From: Gordionus sp. m RMFG-2023
Taxonomy: Eukaryota; Nematomorpha; Gordioida; Chordodea; Parachordodidae
NCBI RefSeq assembly: GCF_954871325.1
Contig: NC_088776.1
Coordinates: forward strand, 26,832,508-26,896,507
Reading direction: 5' to 3'
DNA: 64,000 bases
Shown here: positions 35,063-46,800 of the stretch, piece by piece
How the letters are laid out: every line of letters begins with the position of its first letter
Position numbering within the stretch: the stretch's first letter is position 1
The notes under the pieces: generated by a model
Database searches by the model: none
What the model was told of the DNA's origin: nothing
Seen by the model: only the letters and a program-made list of their open reading frames with translations
Made by a program: the position numbers and the translations under genes

Positions 35063-35200
35063 TTAGATATCTTTAGAGTATAAAAACATTTTTTTTAGTA
35101 TAAAATTATATTGAGATGACATAAGAGAAATATTTCCGGTCTATATGCGATCATAGTTATCTGCATAATGTTCATTTTTTAGATTTGATTATTTTTAACA
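35063..35200 (+). repeat. Direct repeat B, copy 2
   Basis: Partner of 33594-33730. The junction A2-B2 has no equivalent at copy 1 of B, so the layout is not a simple tandem duplication. Confidence 0.93.
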
Positions 35201-35753
35201 TTAATTAAAAATGTCATATGTGTCCCTCACATCGACGTGTTCTGGTCCCCCCCTAGCCCAGTTTTTTTGAAAAAAAATATTTTATTGTGTTAATAAATAT
35301 AACGTTGTGATATATTTCAGTGTAATTATTTCTATTTTGATTAATATTATTTTATATAATAAAAAAAGTATATTAAAATTGATGAGTTATATAAATAATT
35401 TATTAACTGTAACAAGTTACCTTTTTAAGAATGAAAATTTTAATAAATATTACTTTTCAAAATAAATTTCTAACCCAATCTTATCTATATAAGAGCTTTT
35501 TGTAAATTAAACACTTATTATTAATTTTTAAAAAGCACGACTTTTAACTCAAAAGATTAAAGTTGCTAAACAATCGTCATTAGTGGAATCTAATATATTT
35601 TGGGTAAAATCAAATGTCTATAAACAAGAATTTGAGATAGATATTTCATTGAATAAACACAATAAAACTATTAGTATTTTATAAATTTTAACTCACTGCC
35701 TCATAATAAAAATTATATTAAAAAAATATATTTAATTTTTTCATAGTCATATT
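35201..35753. other. AT-rich spacer
   Basis: No gene or element was recognised. Confidence 0.4.
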
Positions 35754-35977
35754 TAGTGATGTTAATCGGCTCGTTTTGAGCCGATTTTTAAAAACGGCTA
35801 ACTCAATATTTTAGCCAAAAAAATATTGCCTATGCCTTGAGATTTCGCTTAATATATGTACAAACCTTTGTTCCCTCTAGAAACAAAATCTTCAAGCTTG
35901 CGTAATATTAATATGGGTGAAATATTGAGTTAGCCGTTTTTAAAAATCGGCTGAAAACGAGCCGTTTAACAACATTA
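35754..35977. mobile_element. hAT-type MITE with perfect target duplication, just 3' of the Msx gene
   Basis: The inverted arms are TAGTGATGTTAATCGGCTCG and, at the right on the other strand, TAATGTTGTTAAACGGCTCG, each followed by GATTTTTAAAAACGGCTAAC. Identical GTCATATT flanks it at 35746-35753 and 35978-35985. It is of the same family as 28464-28681. Confidence 0.95.
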
Positions 35978-36030
35978 GTCATATTTCTTCATCTTCTAAA
36001 CACGTTATTTAAGGCTATAATTATTTGTTT

Positions 36031-36036
36031 TTTATT
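36031..36036 (-). promoter_or_regulatory. Candidate polyadenylation signal of the Msx gene
   Basis: AATAAA on the minus strand, about 95 bases past the stop codon. In AT-rich DNA such a hexamer is common, so this is only a candidate. Confidence 0.3.
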
Positions 36037-36127
36037 TTATAAAAAAATAAGACTCAAACAAACACTGCTGAGAGATAATAAGATAAATATAGATATCACA
36101 GGTAATCATAGTTATGAATACATCTAA

Positions 36128-36784
36128 TTAATTAATATAAAAATTAGGATACATTAAATTTGAATGCTGCACAAAAGGAAAAGGTACGAAAGAGGACTGA
36201 ATATTTTGCCAGTAGTATAGATTAGAAGGTTTTACAGAAGAGACATTGGTGAGGTTTTGAAAAATAGATCCATTGTAGTTAATATTAAGATTTAAATCTG
36301 GTGGGGGATCGTTGCCTTCTATTAAACTATTCTGATCATATGCTTTAAAATGACTATATTTAGTTAAATTCAAGTTATTTTCGAAATCATATTCGTTTAG
36401 TTGATTCTCGGTAATTTTAATATTTTCGTATTTCAACTTATTATTAACCTTTGTAATTGATTTTTTTTTAATTAATGATTCACAAGTATTACTTTTGTCT
36501 TCAATTTTATTCAGTTTCATCGAGTTAGTGGTGACAAATGATATATCGTTATTAGTTAATGTATTTTCTTTAATATCGGTCAATAAAGGTGAAGTGTCAA
36601 GAATATTCGAACAATTTTTTAAAAATGTATCTTGATAACTATTCTGTAAACTATCATTTACGCCCTTATCAAAACAGCCTGTTGCCTTTAAAGCCGCAGA
36701 TGCGACAGCCAATTTAATTTTTTCCAAATCTGATTCTTGAATTCTTTTAGCTTTTGCTCGCCTATTTTGAAACCATATTTTGAC
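36128..36784 (-). CDS. msx: Msx-class homeobox gene, 3' coding exon
   Basis: The exon starts at 36784 right after a TTGATAG acceptor and reads VKIWFQNRRAKAKRIQESDL, the third helix of a homeodomain followed by the Msx extension (EKIKLAVASAALKATG). Residues IWFQNRR are the DNA-contacting core. It continues for about 218 codons to a stop at 36128-36130. The tail is Asn/Ser/Lys-rich and otherwise unrecognised, with an aromatic- and Pro-rich end (SSFVPFPFVQHSNLMYPNFY) that loosely recalls Msx C-termini. An internal ATG at 36727 is not the true start. Msx proteins are nuclear transcriptional repressors used in patterning of nerve cord, muscle and ectoderm in animals. The 5' partner exon is at 46948. 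Identity as Msx is strong; the tail function is unknown. Confidence 0.92.
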   Translation of the reverse strand, partial: VKIWFQNRRAKAKRIQESDLEKIKLAVASAALKATGCFDKGVNDSLQNSYQDTFLKNCSNILDTSPLLTDIKENTLTNNDISFVTTNSMKLNKIEDKSNTCESLIKKKSITKVNNKLKYENIKITENQLNEYDFENNLNLTKYSHFKAYDQNSLIEGNDPPPDLNLNINYNGSIFQNLTNVSSVKPSNLYYWQNIQSSFVPFPFVQHSNLMYPNFYIN

Positions 36785-37569
36785 CTATCAAATAACATAT
36801 AATTTGAAAATTACCATTTATGACATAATTATATTATATTAATTTGTTAAAACTCAAGGGAATCAAATGATTTATGAATTTTAATCCAAGGCGCAGTCAA
36901 ATTTTTCGTATGGGGGGGGGGGAAGGGATGATGTTGGTAAACCTTAGGCCAACCTTTTACCTGCCTTTAGCTGGATTTCACTTAAGAAATAAAATCGCTT
37001 TTTTTATTATATAGTTATAATTTTATTCTGAAAAACTTAAATTAAAGAAATTATTTTAAAAATTAATGCATTAAAATTTTTTATTGTTTATAATTACTAG
37101 TGTTAAATAATAGTTACATTTTTCATTAGTGGGAAACTAATGAGCTTGTAGTAGCGAGTATTACACTTTTATTTAAAGTATTAAACTTGAAGGGGGTTTT
37201 TATACCAAAAATGTCTAATTATGAAATGCATATACAGCTATAGTTTTTTTTATTGGAGAATGTGTAAAAAATTTAAAATGCATTATATGAGTTATATCTG
37301 CATATGTAACTTTTTAGAAATCTATAATTTCCCCAAAATTAAATGAATAATTTTATCATCTGAAAACTATATTATATAAAATTTAAAAAAAACTATTTAA
37401 AAAATAAAATAAAATTATAACGATTAAATTAACCTTTTATAAATATAATTTTTTATAATCTTTGTTTCTTTGCTTTTCCTATTTTTGTAAAAAAAATGCA
37501 TATGAATTAAAATACTATATATATTTTCATTTTTTTAAACAATTATCATAATTTTTAAAAGTCTTGTTT

Positions 37570-38052
37570 CTCAAAATAGTAATCCGAACCTCAACGAATT
37601 ACATTAGGTTTAGGTCCAGTTAGGTTTGATTCGTAAGAAATAATATCAGTTCGGTTTGAACCTTTAAAAAGCGGTTCATATTTTTTCACATACAACTTTA
37701 TTAGAATTGAACCACTCTTTTTAAATTTTGTCCCTATTCCCAAAAAAATAATATTGAGCCATATACAATTAAAATATTTTCAATATTTTCTTCTGTCAAA
37801 TTAGATTTATAAAGGGAAGGAATAAATTCCATGCTGGGAACACTTAAATATGCTAGTCTAAGTAGTTAGCCTGGAATAGTAATATACATAGTATCTGAAA
37901 ATACTAACGGATGCTATCGATCAAAATCTATTTGAGTTGGGTCTCGGTTCAGGTTTGGTTGACAAAACTTTTAACGGTTCAGGTTCGATTTAGGTTCTAT
38001 AAATAAACGATAAGGGTTAAAGGTTCGGTTCAGATTTGGTTTTGATCCCTGC
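37570..38052. mobile_element. MITE-like element rich in GGTTCGG motifs
   Basis: Repeated AGGTTTGGTT, GGTTCAGGTT and GGTTCGGTTCAG motifs fill the right half, ending TTTGATCCCTG. The left part has TCCGAACCTCAACG. This is the look of a non-autonomous hAT-like element, but the ends are not sharply paired. Confidence 0.45.
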
Positions 38053-38929
38053 TCAATTTATATTTCAGCATCCCCTTAGCTATGCATTGAACACACGTCT
38101 CATTAGGTATTGAAGATAAAGTGGGGCATTATATTTTATTCCAAAGTAGTAAATAAATTAGTAATATTTCCATCATTTTTTAAAGCATTTCCTATTTTAT
38201 TACTAAAGTACCTAAGTTCAACACATTATTTTTTTTATTCGTTAAATTATTGAAATATGAACTTTCTACTACTGTAATTGTAAAAGTTAATCAATGAAAA
38301 ATGATTGTCCAATTCGACTTGTTTAATCGATTTTGAATTTGATGTGTAATTTGCTTTAGCATTTGGAAGTGTTGATTGATAATTGCTAACTTGTAACTTT
38401 TTTATTTTAAAGCTTTCTATGCATACCCCTTTCACTCTTGAAGAATGCGTCTTCTAGAAAATAATATATAATAGAATTTAAATCAAAATATATTTTAGAC
38501 ATATTTTTTTAGGTTTGAACAGTTAGGGGAGATGCTAGTTGAACCGTGGAGCATGTCAAATCGTTTAATCACATTTTTAATTTAAGACATAAGGATAATT
38601 GAATTATATCCCAATATAGATTTTAGTAGTGTGCATATTATACACATAAAATATTTTGATATAATTAATTGTTAAGATATAAAATCGTTGTCAAATTTGG
38701 AAAACATTTGCAATAGAAGATGCTAATTTATTTTTAATTTAACAAATATTAATATACTTTTAAAATCTATTTTATAATTTAAGAATGTTTTAATAATATG
38801 GTATCTAGATATTATTTTAAACAAGATTAGTCAATTCAGTGCTGGTGGGGCTTGTAAGACCAGGCTACTTTAAACTACTAATCTATATAAAAAAAATTAA
38901 ATTTTTATTTTATCTCTCTCTTTTTTATG

Positions 38930-39235
38930 GATTAATAAAATCAGCCATCTTCCACCCTTAAATTAATTAAATTATACTGAGGTATAGGTTTTTGTTTTGC
39001 CCAACTCTTCTTTTCTTAGCATATGGACATTTCAGTAACAGTTCTCGGACTGTTGTGCTTATAAGTGCTTGCTGCTTGCCCAAAAATGTGTAGAGGGCTC
39101 CTTATTTTTATTTTTTCACCCAACTTAATTTAATATAGTTAAATGAAAATGAGGAATACCTAGCGTAGCTCTGTTGAACCTTCAACGATAGAGAGCATAG
39201 TCGCTATAGATCACGTATCACATATATAATAATTT
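38930..39235 (+). repeat. Dispersed repeat with conserved hairpins, copy 2
   Basis: Related to 100-405 on the same strand. The first hairpin (39037-39054, AACAGT with ACTGTT) keeps its stem although several bases differ from copy 1. The second is GTGCTTATAAGTGC. It lies within the Msx intron, antisense to the gene. Confidence 0.6.
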
Positions 39236-39759
39236 GATTAATTATATATTTTTTAAATAAATTTTGAATTGTCTTACAAAAAACTTGTTTAGTTTGTCAT
39301 ATTCCTTTTAAAAAAAATCTACTCTGTCAATTTCATTATGAAGAAACAATCATTAATTTACTATTTTAACAAATTTTAAGCATAGATATGCCACAAGTCT
39401 ATTTGACTACCTTTTTCGCTATTAAATATAGAAGTATCGAAGCTACAACCACATTATCATATTTTAAAAGATGGTAGGATTTTTAATAATGATAATTTAA
39501 TGATTTTTAAATTACTTCTATATTTATTTTAAAAAATTGAAAAGAAAAAATAGCATCTATAAAGATAATAGGATCATAAGATTCAAAAATATCTCGAATC
39601 GGTAAATGGGAAACCTTAATGTATTCAGACCAAATTGATTTTTGATAATTTAAAATTCTATACTAAAGATTCAGCCTAAGATTTGCCGTAATTTTTTTTC
39701 GCTTATAACTAATTTTTATTTATTGACTGAAAAGAACTGATCGATGAACTAATAAGTAC

Positions 39760-40665
39760 TAATCATGCATTACATATTGTTCATTGCTTCTACAATTTTC
39801 CTTCCAGCATGATGCCAATTTTGGTGATTTTTTTATTTTACCAAAAATGTTTTTATTTAAACTATCTACCAAACAGGTTCAAAGTAGTAAGGAAACATGA
39901 AATGTGTTATAATTATTGAAATAAATTTCGAAAATAATGCTTCCAAATGGCTAATCTACGTTTAAGTCGTGAGTGATATCATAGTCAGTTTTTGGTTCAT
40001 AATAAGGTTACTTTTTTAATGACTGGTTTAATAAAGAATTAATAAGGAACTAAATATTAACACAAACCAGATAGTTAGAACTTCTATACTCTCTGTTTTG
40101 GTATGATGCTAATTTTGACAATTTTATTTACCAATTTTTTCATTTTGTTTATAACTCAGTTTCTTTTCGTAGTTCTCATATTTGAGTGAGGAATTAAAAG
40201 TACTAGTCATGCATTAAATATTAGCGTACACCAGGTATATAGTTTTTTATATTTTACATTTTAGCACGATATCTATTTTGACAATTTTATTTTATTTATA
40301 CTGTCTAGCAGACGGATTAAATTAATACACAATTAATATCTAAACTGATAAAATTTACTAAATAAATGCTTTCACACACATTTTACTCTTAAGGTTGACC
40401 AAAAATCTTATTACTAATAAATTTTTCCTTTATACTGGCTACTATACTGATTAAAGTCAGACAGTAATAAAGCACAAAAAATTGCCATATTTTAGAATTA
40501 GGGCTTGTAGCCAACTTTAACGGAGATTATATAAAGACCACCTGAAAAATCAATAATATATAAATATTTTATGGTGGGAACCCTGGCCAAAGGCCAGGCA
40601 GAACAGGGTTAAAAAAAATTTAACCCCCTCCCCCCCCCACTCGAAAATCCTGACTACGCCACTGG
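39760..40665 (-). repeat. Dispersed element with internal repeats, inverted relative to 53053-54400
   Basis: The unit contains CATGCATTA, TTTACCA..TTTT and ATGATGC.AATTTTG.C and repeats with a spacing of about 165 bp (for example ACACAAACCAGATAG near 40060 and GCGTACACCAGGTATA near 40223). The outer end at 40640-40665 (CCTGACTACGCCACTG) is an hAT-like terminus, CAGTGGCGTAGTCAGG on the other strand. No long open frame. Confidence 0.65.
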
Positions 40666-41619
40666 TTAAAATTGTTGGGTAAAATAACCAATTTTTCAAA
40701 AAATAAAATTAAAAAAATAATAAATATAATAATTAAATGTGATAATTCCCACTAATCATATTATATACATATCTATGGCTATACAGTATATACTTCTCAA
40801 TGTATAAATAGGTAGGGAAGTTATAGGCAATTTTTTTAAAAGTGATTTGCCTGGGCCTAGCCTTCCCTACTCCTTGAAATAGACAATTTTATCTTGCGGA
40901 CAAAAATTGCGCACATTACAAAGATTTGGTTCTTTTTTTTTTCAAAATCCAATAATATTTGTCATTTTTTTAGCCCAAGGTTAAGATAATGGAATTATAC
41001 AATGAATATGATTTTCCCTACCCTTACCTCAATTCTAATATAATTGAGGATATCTGATATCTATTGATATAAATAACAGCTAAAATGGACAAAAAAGAAC
41101 ACATATAATTGTGAGTTTAAAAATATTTATTTGAATGGCAAAAAAATTCTAATGAAAAATAAATTTAATATTTATTTCGAGTTCCTAAATGATCATACCT
41201 CAAAATCTAGCAATATGGAAAACGTTTTCTATCTTCGATCAAAATCTTAAAATCATGAAAATATAAAAAAATATATAGAAAATACTTGACCAAAATCACG
41301 AAAATGAAAAAGATAATATAGAAACTTGACCAAAATCAGTAAAGTTAAAAACAACAATAGTGTTAATAAAAACTTCCAGATACTGAGCAAAGATAACAAT
41401 TAGATTATTGAGCCTCTTTAATTAATTAATAATATTTAGATATTTAGAATTCTCATTAAATTTGCAATTTAATGGTATATATACTGATATTTAATATTTA
41501 CTTAAAAATGTTTTTCAAAATTAATTTAAAATATTTTTTAAAGTTTTTCCTAAAAATATATCAATTTATATATATTCAGAATCACCATCAAATTTGCAGT
41601 TTAATGATATATATGTTAA

Positions 41620-41977
41620 CGTCAATGTGTTATTTTCTCAACTTCAAATCATTTTTTGCGCGCGTTTTTTTAATTTTAAAAATCAGATTTTATTTTAAAT
41701 GTATTCCAGCATGTTTAGAATACCTATCTTATGAATTTTGGATAATTTGCTCTTTGAATTATTTATAATTTATATAAAAAAATTATGTTAAAACTAAATA
41801 TCAATTATATTAAGTTCAAAAGTTCATGGTGAAAATGTTTCATATTTATAGGGTAGGTATTCCATACATAGTAGAATACATTTCCCCTAAAATCAGATTT
41901 TAAAATTTAAAAAAACGCGCTCAAAAAATGGTTTAAATTTGAAAAAATAACACATTGCTGGAAATAACACATTGACG
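41620..41977. mobile_element. Foldback MITE inserted in the left arm
   Basis: The ends CGTCAATGTGTTATTT and AATAACACATTGACG are inverted copies. Farther in, GCGCGTTTTTTTAATTTTAA and partner, AATCAGATTT, and GTATTCC with GGAATAC also pair. The right arm has no such insertion. A related fragment lies at 48070-48130. Confidence 0.8.
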
Positions 41978-42870
41978 CTAGCATAGTTTAAATTTTTTTG
42001 ATTAATCAAAAAAAGTTTTTCAAAATTTTAAGAAAATATAGAAATTTATATATATTTAGAATCTTCGGAAAATTTGCAATGTAATGATGTGCATATCGAT
42101 ATATATTATTTAGATTAAAAAAATAATAATTGAAAATATATTTGTACAATAAAATTCGCAGTTTGATAATTACTATATTTTTATATAGGTTTTCAACATA
42201 ATTATTTTAAAAAAAATTTTCTTTATAAATATTTCAGATATTTTTAGCAATAGAGGAAATAAGTGACAAGATAAAATGTTAAGCATATTTAAAAACGAGG
42301 GAAATTTAAGATCGGTATTTTTAATATATTTAATTTGTAGGCAATAAATTGTAGCACTATAATTACAATTTTTAAGCCGATAAATATGAATGAAATTTTT
42401 TTCGATATTAGCTAAAATAGACTATTTTTAATAAATATGTATATCAAAATCACAAATATAATGAATAGAGAAATGTAATTTCATAAGTTATTTTTTTTTT
42501 AAATTCACGCTGAAAGTAATTTAATGAATCAAAACCTAGCATAATATCAAAGGATTCTTCTTTAAAATTCGTATACAAAATTGATAAAATATTATATTAC
42601 TAATATCTATTATTACGCAGTATTCTTATTTATATTTAAAAATAATTAAGGCGTCTATCTTTGCTATATATACTGTGATATATTTATTTATATTTTATAC
42701 AACGGTCTCTTTAAAAATTAAATATTATAACGTTCCATTATATTCTTATATGGCGATGAATAATTAACAATATATATTGTAATAAAAACGCAAGTGTAAA
42801 TCATTAGTATAATTCTCAATTTATTAATGTCCAAATATTATTGACACATATAATACACCAACGCTACAAT

Positions 42871-43430
42871 TATATGGTATAGATTAATGAATATACATTT
42901 AAAAGGTATAGATATGAATTAGGATTATATATATATATAATATAAAATAAATCTGGAATGTGGGGGTTAGATGGATATATTATATTTATTTGGTTAATTA
43001 ACGTGTAATGCATCTTATAATTTTTATTCTAAATATGTTTTGGAAAAGTTAACGCCATCCCCGTAATTCATGTTTTAACCTACCGACTCCACGATCTCTT
43101 TAACCACGCGTCATTTATCTTGTATATTTTCTTTATAGTATCCTTTCCATGATAAATTATCCTGAAAAGCTAATTTTGATGTATAAAAAAAATATAACAA
43201 CGTCATATTTCATATTTATTCTAATTTTATTTTATTAGTCCAAAAAATAATGTAAATGTATGTTTTGGTTTCGGCTAAAAAGTAAAAGTGGTGCGTCTGC
43301 ATGTTTGTGGGCTTTCCTCGAATAGATAGAAAATATTATCGCCCACACAGGTATATTCATATACTTACTATATGTAACCATAATTAACTTATTCTTTTAA
43401 CGGATTTCAGTTGTAATTTTATATTTTTTA
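42871..43430. other. Spacer between the arms of the giant inverted repeat
   Basis: Includes less AT-rich stretches at 43040-43120 and 43290-43350 (for example GTGGTGCGTCTGCATG). There is no open frame of note and no transposase motif. Confidence 0.5.
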
Positions 43431-44740
43431 TCCTTGTTAAAATTCGTTGGTGTATTCGTTATATGCCAATAAAATTTGGACATTCGTAAATAAACAAGAG
43501 AATTACACTATATGATTTACACTTGCGTTTTTATTACAATAATCCTATTACCAGTTTATATTCTTATATTGTTAATTAATCATCACCATATAAAAATATG
43601 ATGGAACGATATAAATATTTAATTTTTAAAGAGCCTGTTGTCTAAAATATAAATAAATCTCAGTATATTTAGCAGCAAAGATAGACGTCTTAATTATCTT
43701 TAAATATAAATAAGAATACTGCGTAATATATATTTTAGTAATATAATATTTTATTAATTGTATACAATTTTTAAAGAAAAATCCATTGATCATATTATAA
43801 TAGTTTTTATAAATTACTAAATTTAACGAAATACCTCTCAGCTGGATGAATTTAAAAAAAATAAAGTATGAAATTATATTTGTGATTTTGATATATTTAT
43901 TTATTAAAATAGTCTATTTTAGCTAACGTTATCGAAAAAAAATTCTTTCATTCATTCTATCGGCTTTATAGTACAACTCTAAAAATTTGTAATTATAAGT
44001 GCTACAATTTATCGGCTGCAAAATTAAAATATATGAAAAATACCGATCTTAAATTTCCCTCGTTTTGCTATCTAAACTTAAAGTGAATTATTTCCTCTAT
44101 TGTGAAAATATCTGAAACTGAAATATTTATAAAGAAAATTTTTTCTTGAAATAATTATGTGATAACCTATACAAATATAGAAATATATTTATTATTAAAT
44201 TGCAAATTTTATTGTACAAATATATTTTTAATTAATTTATTTTAAAAATAAATAATATATATCGAATGTGCATCATTAGATAGCAAATTTTATGGAGACT
44301 CTTAATATATATAAATTTCAATATTTTCTTAAAATTTTTATAATTTAATTAATCAACAATTTTTAAACTTAATATTATATATCGATATATACATCATTAT
44401 ACTTCAAATTTGATGGTGATTCATAGGGATGTAAATTTCCCGGGAAATTTGGGGAAAAACGGGAAATTTGGGGAAAAAACGGGAAATAATGGGGAAATAG
44501 GGAAATAACGGGAAACTATCTTTTTTATAATACTTTACTGGTCAATATTGATTTTTTTTATGTTTTATTGAAAATATATAGATTATAAACATTATAATTA
44601 AACAAATATAAATAATTTTCAACTAATTTGCAATTACTTTACATGTTTTATTTGAAATATTATATATAGACTAAATAATATTTAAACAATTAATTTTGAA
44701 TAGTTAATTATCTTCGTTTGAAGATGAAAATGATTCCAGA

Positions 44741-44983
44741 TCAGAGCTTGAAATTCTGGAATCCAGAAATTTCTTTTCCCATAAGATGTAGATTGGCTCT
44801 TATATAAACTAATTTGCGAACTTTGTCATTTTTTATTCTATTTCTAGATTTAGAATGAATATTTCCAAAGGAGGACCATATTCTTTCGGATGCTGCACTT
44901 GTTGGTGGTACTGATAAAATTCGTATGGCTAGGGTCGATATGTATTGATTGCAACATAGACCTAATAAAATATTGAATAACAC
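44741..44983 (-). pseudogene. hAT transposase C-terminal dimerisation region
   Basis: The sequence VPPTSAASERIWSSFGNIHS followed by RNRIKNDKVRKLVYIRANL is the hallmark C-terminal block of hAT transposases, which mediates multimer formation. Its Met is internal and follows a break near 45000-45060. Confidence 0.85.
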
Positions 44984-45210
44984 AATTTTAAGATTAGAAA
45001 AAGAGTTAAGTTATTGTTTACAGAAATATAAAAGTATTTAACCTTTTCACCAACTCACTGGATCTGTAAATGATACGCCTCTTGCTATATTAAAAAAATC
45101 TTCCCTTGCACGATATTTGGATAGGTTTCCTATTACTCTTGCAATATCTAAATCTAGATATCCAGAAAATCGGTTAATAATATCCAACCCCTTTGCAACT
45201 TCATTGTCTC

Positions 45211-45897
45211 TTAAATTAAATCCGCAAAACCTTGGGTCAAATATATGAGCAGCATAATGAATGTCCCAAAATTTTTTCGGCTTTTGATAAACTGCTCTAT
45301 TTCTAAAATCTCGCTCTGTGACAATATATTTGATATTGTTTTATAAGCGTTAAATGCCTCCCTGATATGAATAAACGCTTGAGGGACATCAGATAAATTG
45401 GCTTTATCTCCTTTCACTATCTCTATTTGCGTAAATATGACTTTAATAAAATTATATAGTTGCATTAGATCATTTAAAAACCCATCGTTATCAAGAAGAG
45501 TAAGTCTCTTATCTCGATCAGTAAATATATCAAGAATAGCCATTTCCTGTAAAATATCTTTATTTTTTAACAAGCTATTTATCATCAAAACTATACCTGC
45601 CCAACGAGTTGGGCTAGGCAACTTTAGGTTATTATTATTTCTTAGGAGTTGTTTTTCTTTTAACGTTGATAAAAGAATATTGTTAGATTTTAAATATTTT
45701 ATGATATTTTTAGCTTTTGTGACTAAAATTTGAATGGATAATATCTTATTTGCTATGTCCTTTACAAGTAGATTTAATCCATAAGCGGCACATCCAATGC
45801 ATTCAATAGTTGGGTATTTCAGTTTTACAAGGGCCCATGCTTTTTTCATATTGCTTGCATTGTCAGTTATTATGGTGTTGATTTTTAAAATTCCTAC
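45211..45897 (-). pseudogene. hAT transposase central region (DUF659/RNase H-like)
   Basis: An open frame begins in IITDNASNMKKAWALVK (about 45897-45820), with the Asp of TDNASNM being a catalytic residue of the hAT RNase H-like fold. It continues with ECIGCAAYGLNLLVKDI (C..H region, with the usual His replaced by Tyr), then SPTRWAG (the C..RW-type motif) and a long helical insert, to 45211. A frame change near 45235 separates it from a continuing segment on the minus strand with FNLRDNEVAKGLDIINRFSG. The first catalytic Asp and the BED finger upstream are missing. Confidence 0.85.
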
Positions 45898-46599
45898 TTC
45901 TATTTATTTATAATATAAATATACTTTTCAGACTAGCTATTTAATTTTAACAAGTATCTTCTAAAATTTTGCAAATGTAAATAGGGAAATTGGCATAATT
46001 CAAAAACAAAACACAATTATAATTTATGATATGAACCACGAGGAAAAAATGATTTATAAAATCTAATAAAAATCATATTTATTTTATCATAAGATCATTT
46101 TCAAAATTGGGAAACTGTTAATATTATAAAAATCATGTTGATTTAGGCAAAAAAACCTATTATAAAAATTGGGGAAACTATAGGGGAAATTTCCCCTGTC
46201 TTACATCCCTAATTCTGAATATATATAAATTGATATATTTTTAAAAAGAGTTTATAAAAGTATTTTTGATTAATCTGAAATTTTTTTTATTTAAAGTAAA
46301 TATTATATAGCGGTATTATATATCATTAAATTGGAAATTTAATGAGGATTCTTTATATGTAAATATAGTATATATATTTATTAATTAAATAAAGATTCTC
46401 AATAATCTAATTGCAATCTTTGCTTAAAACTAGAAATTTTTTATCAGCAATGTTATTTTTTTCATTTTCGCGATTTTGGCAAAGTATTTTTATATTTTTT
46501 TCACACGTCCAATATCTATTCTAGATTTTGAGATAACACGGTTCCCAAATATTAAATAATAATAAAAAAGATGAATATAATAATAAATATTAGTAATTT

Positions 46600-46800
46600 T
46601 AACAACACATTACCATATGACTAATAATGACTTCTTTTATTCATTTTTTGAAACAAGGAGGGCGGGGCGGGGGAGGGGAGGGGTTAATTGATATCACTTT
46701 TTTATGTTTACAAAATTTTACAAACTTACCAGAGGGGACAGGGGATGAAATATCCAAATTCCCTGGGATGGCTACGCCTATGTTTCTAATTTAATTAGGT
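46600..46800. mobile_element. hAT-type end with G-rich block
   Basis: A GGGGCGGGGGAGGGG-type tract near 46670 and the end CCCTGGGATGGCTACGCCTA (about 46764-46783) fit the right end of a CAGGGGCGTAGCCA-type hAT. The rest of the element is missing. Confidence 0.5.

Larger units (their letters stand above)
44424..46211 (-). mobile_element. hAT element inserted in the right arm
   Basis: The ends are TAGGGATGTAAATTTCCC and, at the right on the other strand, TAGGGATGTAAGACAGGGG, with GGGAAATTTGGGG motifs inside both. The uninterrupted sequence of the left arm (GTGATTCTGAATATA on the matching strand) shows where it landed, between TGGTGATTC and ATTCTGAATA. The minus strand carries transposase pieces at 44741-44983 and 45211-45897. 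The N-terminal region is gone. Confidence 0.85.
41150..46570. repeat. Giant inverted repeat (about 5.4 kb) in the Msx intron
   Basis: The left arm (about 41150-42870) matches the reverse complement of the right arm (about 43430-46570). Examples: GCAAAGATAACAATTAGATT at 41383 pairs with AATCTAATTGCAATCTTTGC near 46410; AAAACGCAAGTGTAAATCAT near 42785 pairs with ATGATTTACACTTGCG near 43513; AATGTCCAAATATTATTG near 42826 pairs with CAATAAAATTTGGACATT near 43468. After removing one insertion from each arm, both are about 1.35 kb. Arm identity is moderate by eye. The arms contain internal direct repeats (ATATATATTCAGAATC.CC types). No transposase lies in the 0.56 kb spacer. It is probably a long-armed foldback element. 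Confidence 0.88.

Noticed and set aside
33594-35200. Repeat B as the long terminal repeats of an LTR element
   Set aside because: The repeats are only about 137 bp, no primer binding site, gag or integrase is seen, and the enclosed fragment resembles a non-LTR type of retroelement. The interleaved repeat A also does not fit.
36905-36914. G and C runs across the window (for example 13081, 21233, 36905, 55191, 57630) as regulatory G-quadruplex sites
   Set aside because: They are single long runs, not four spaced runs, and several lie at worn transposon ends. Nothing else supports regulation.
41472-41768. 98-codon Phe/Ile/Leu-rich frame
   Set aside because: It is composed of AT-rich arm repeats and MITE sequence of the inverted repeat, with no family resemblance.
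45398-45733. 111-codon plus-strand frame
   Set aside because: It lies opposite the hAT transposase on the minus strand, which has clear family motifs. The plus frame has none.
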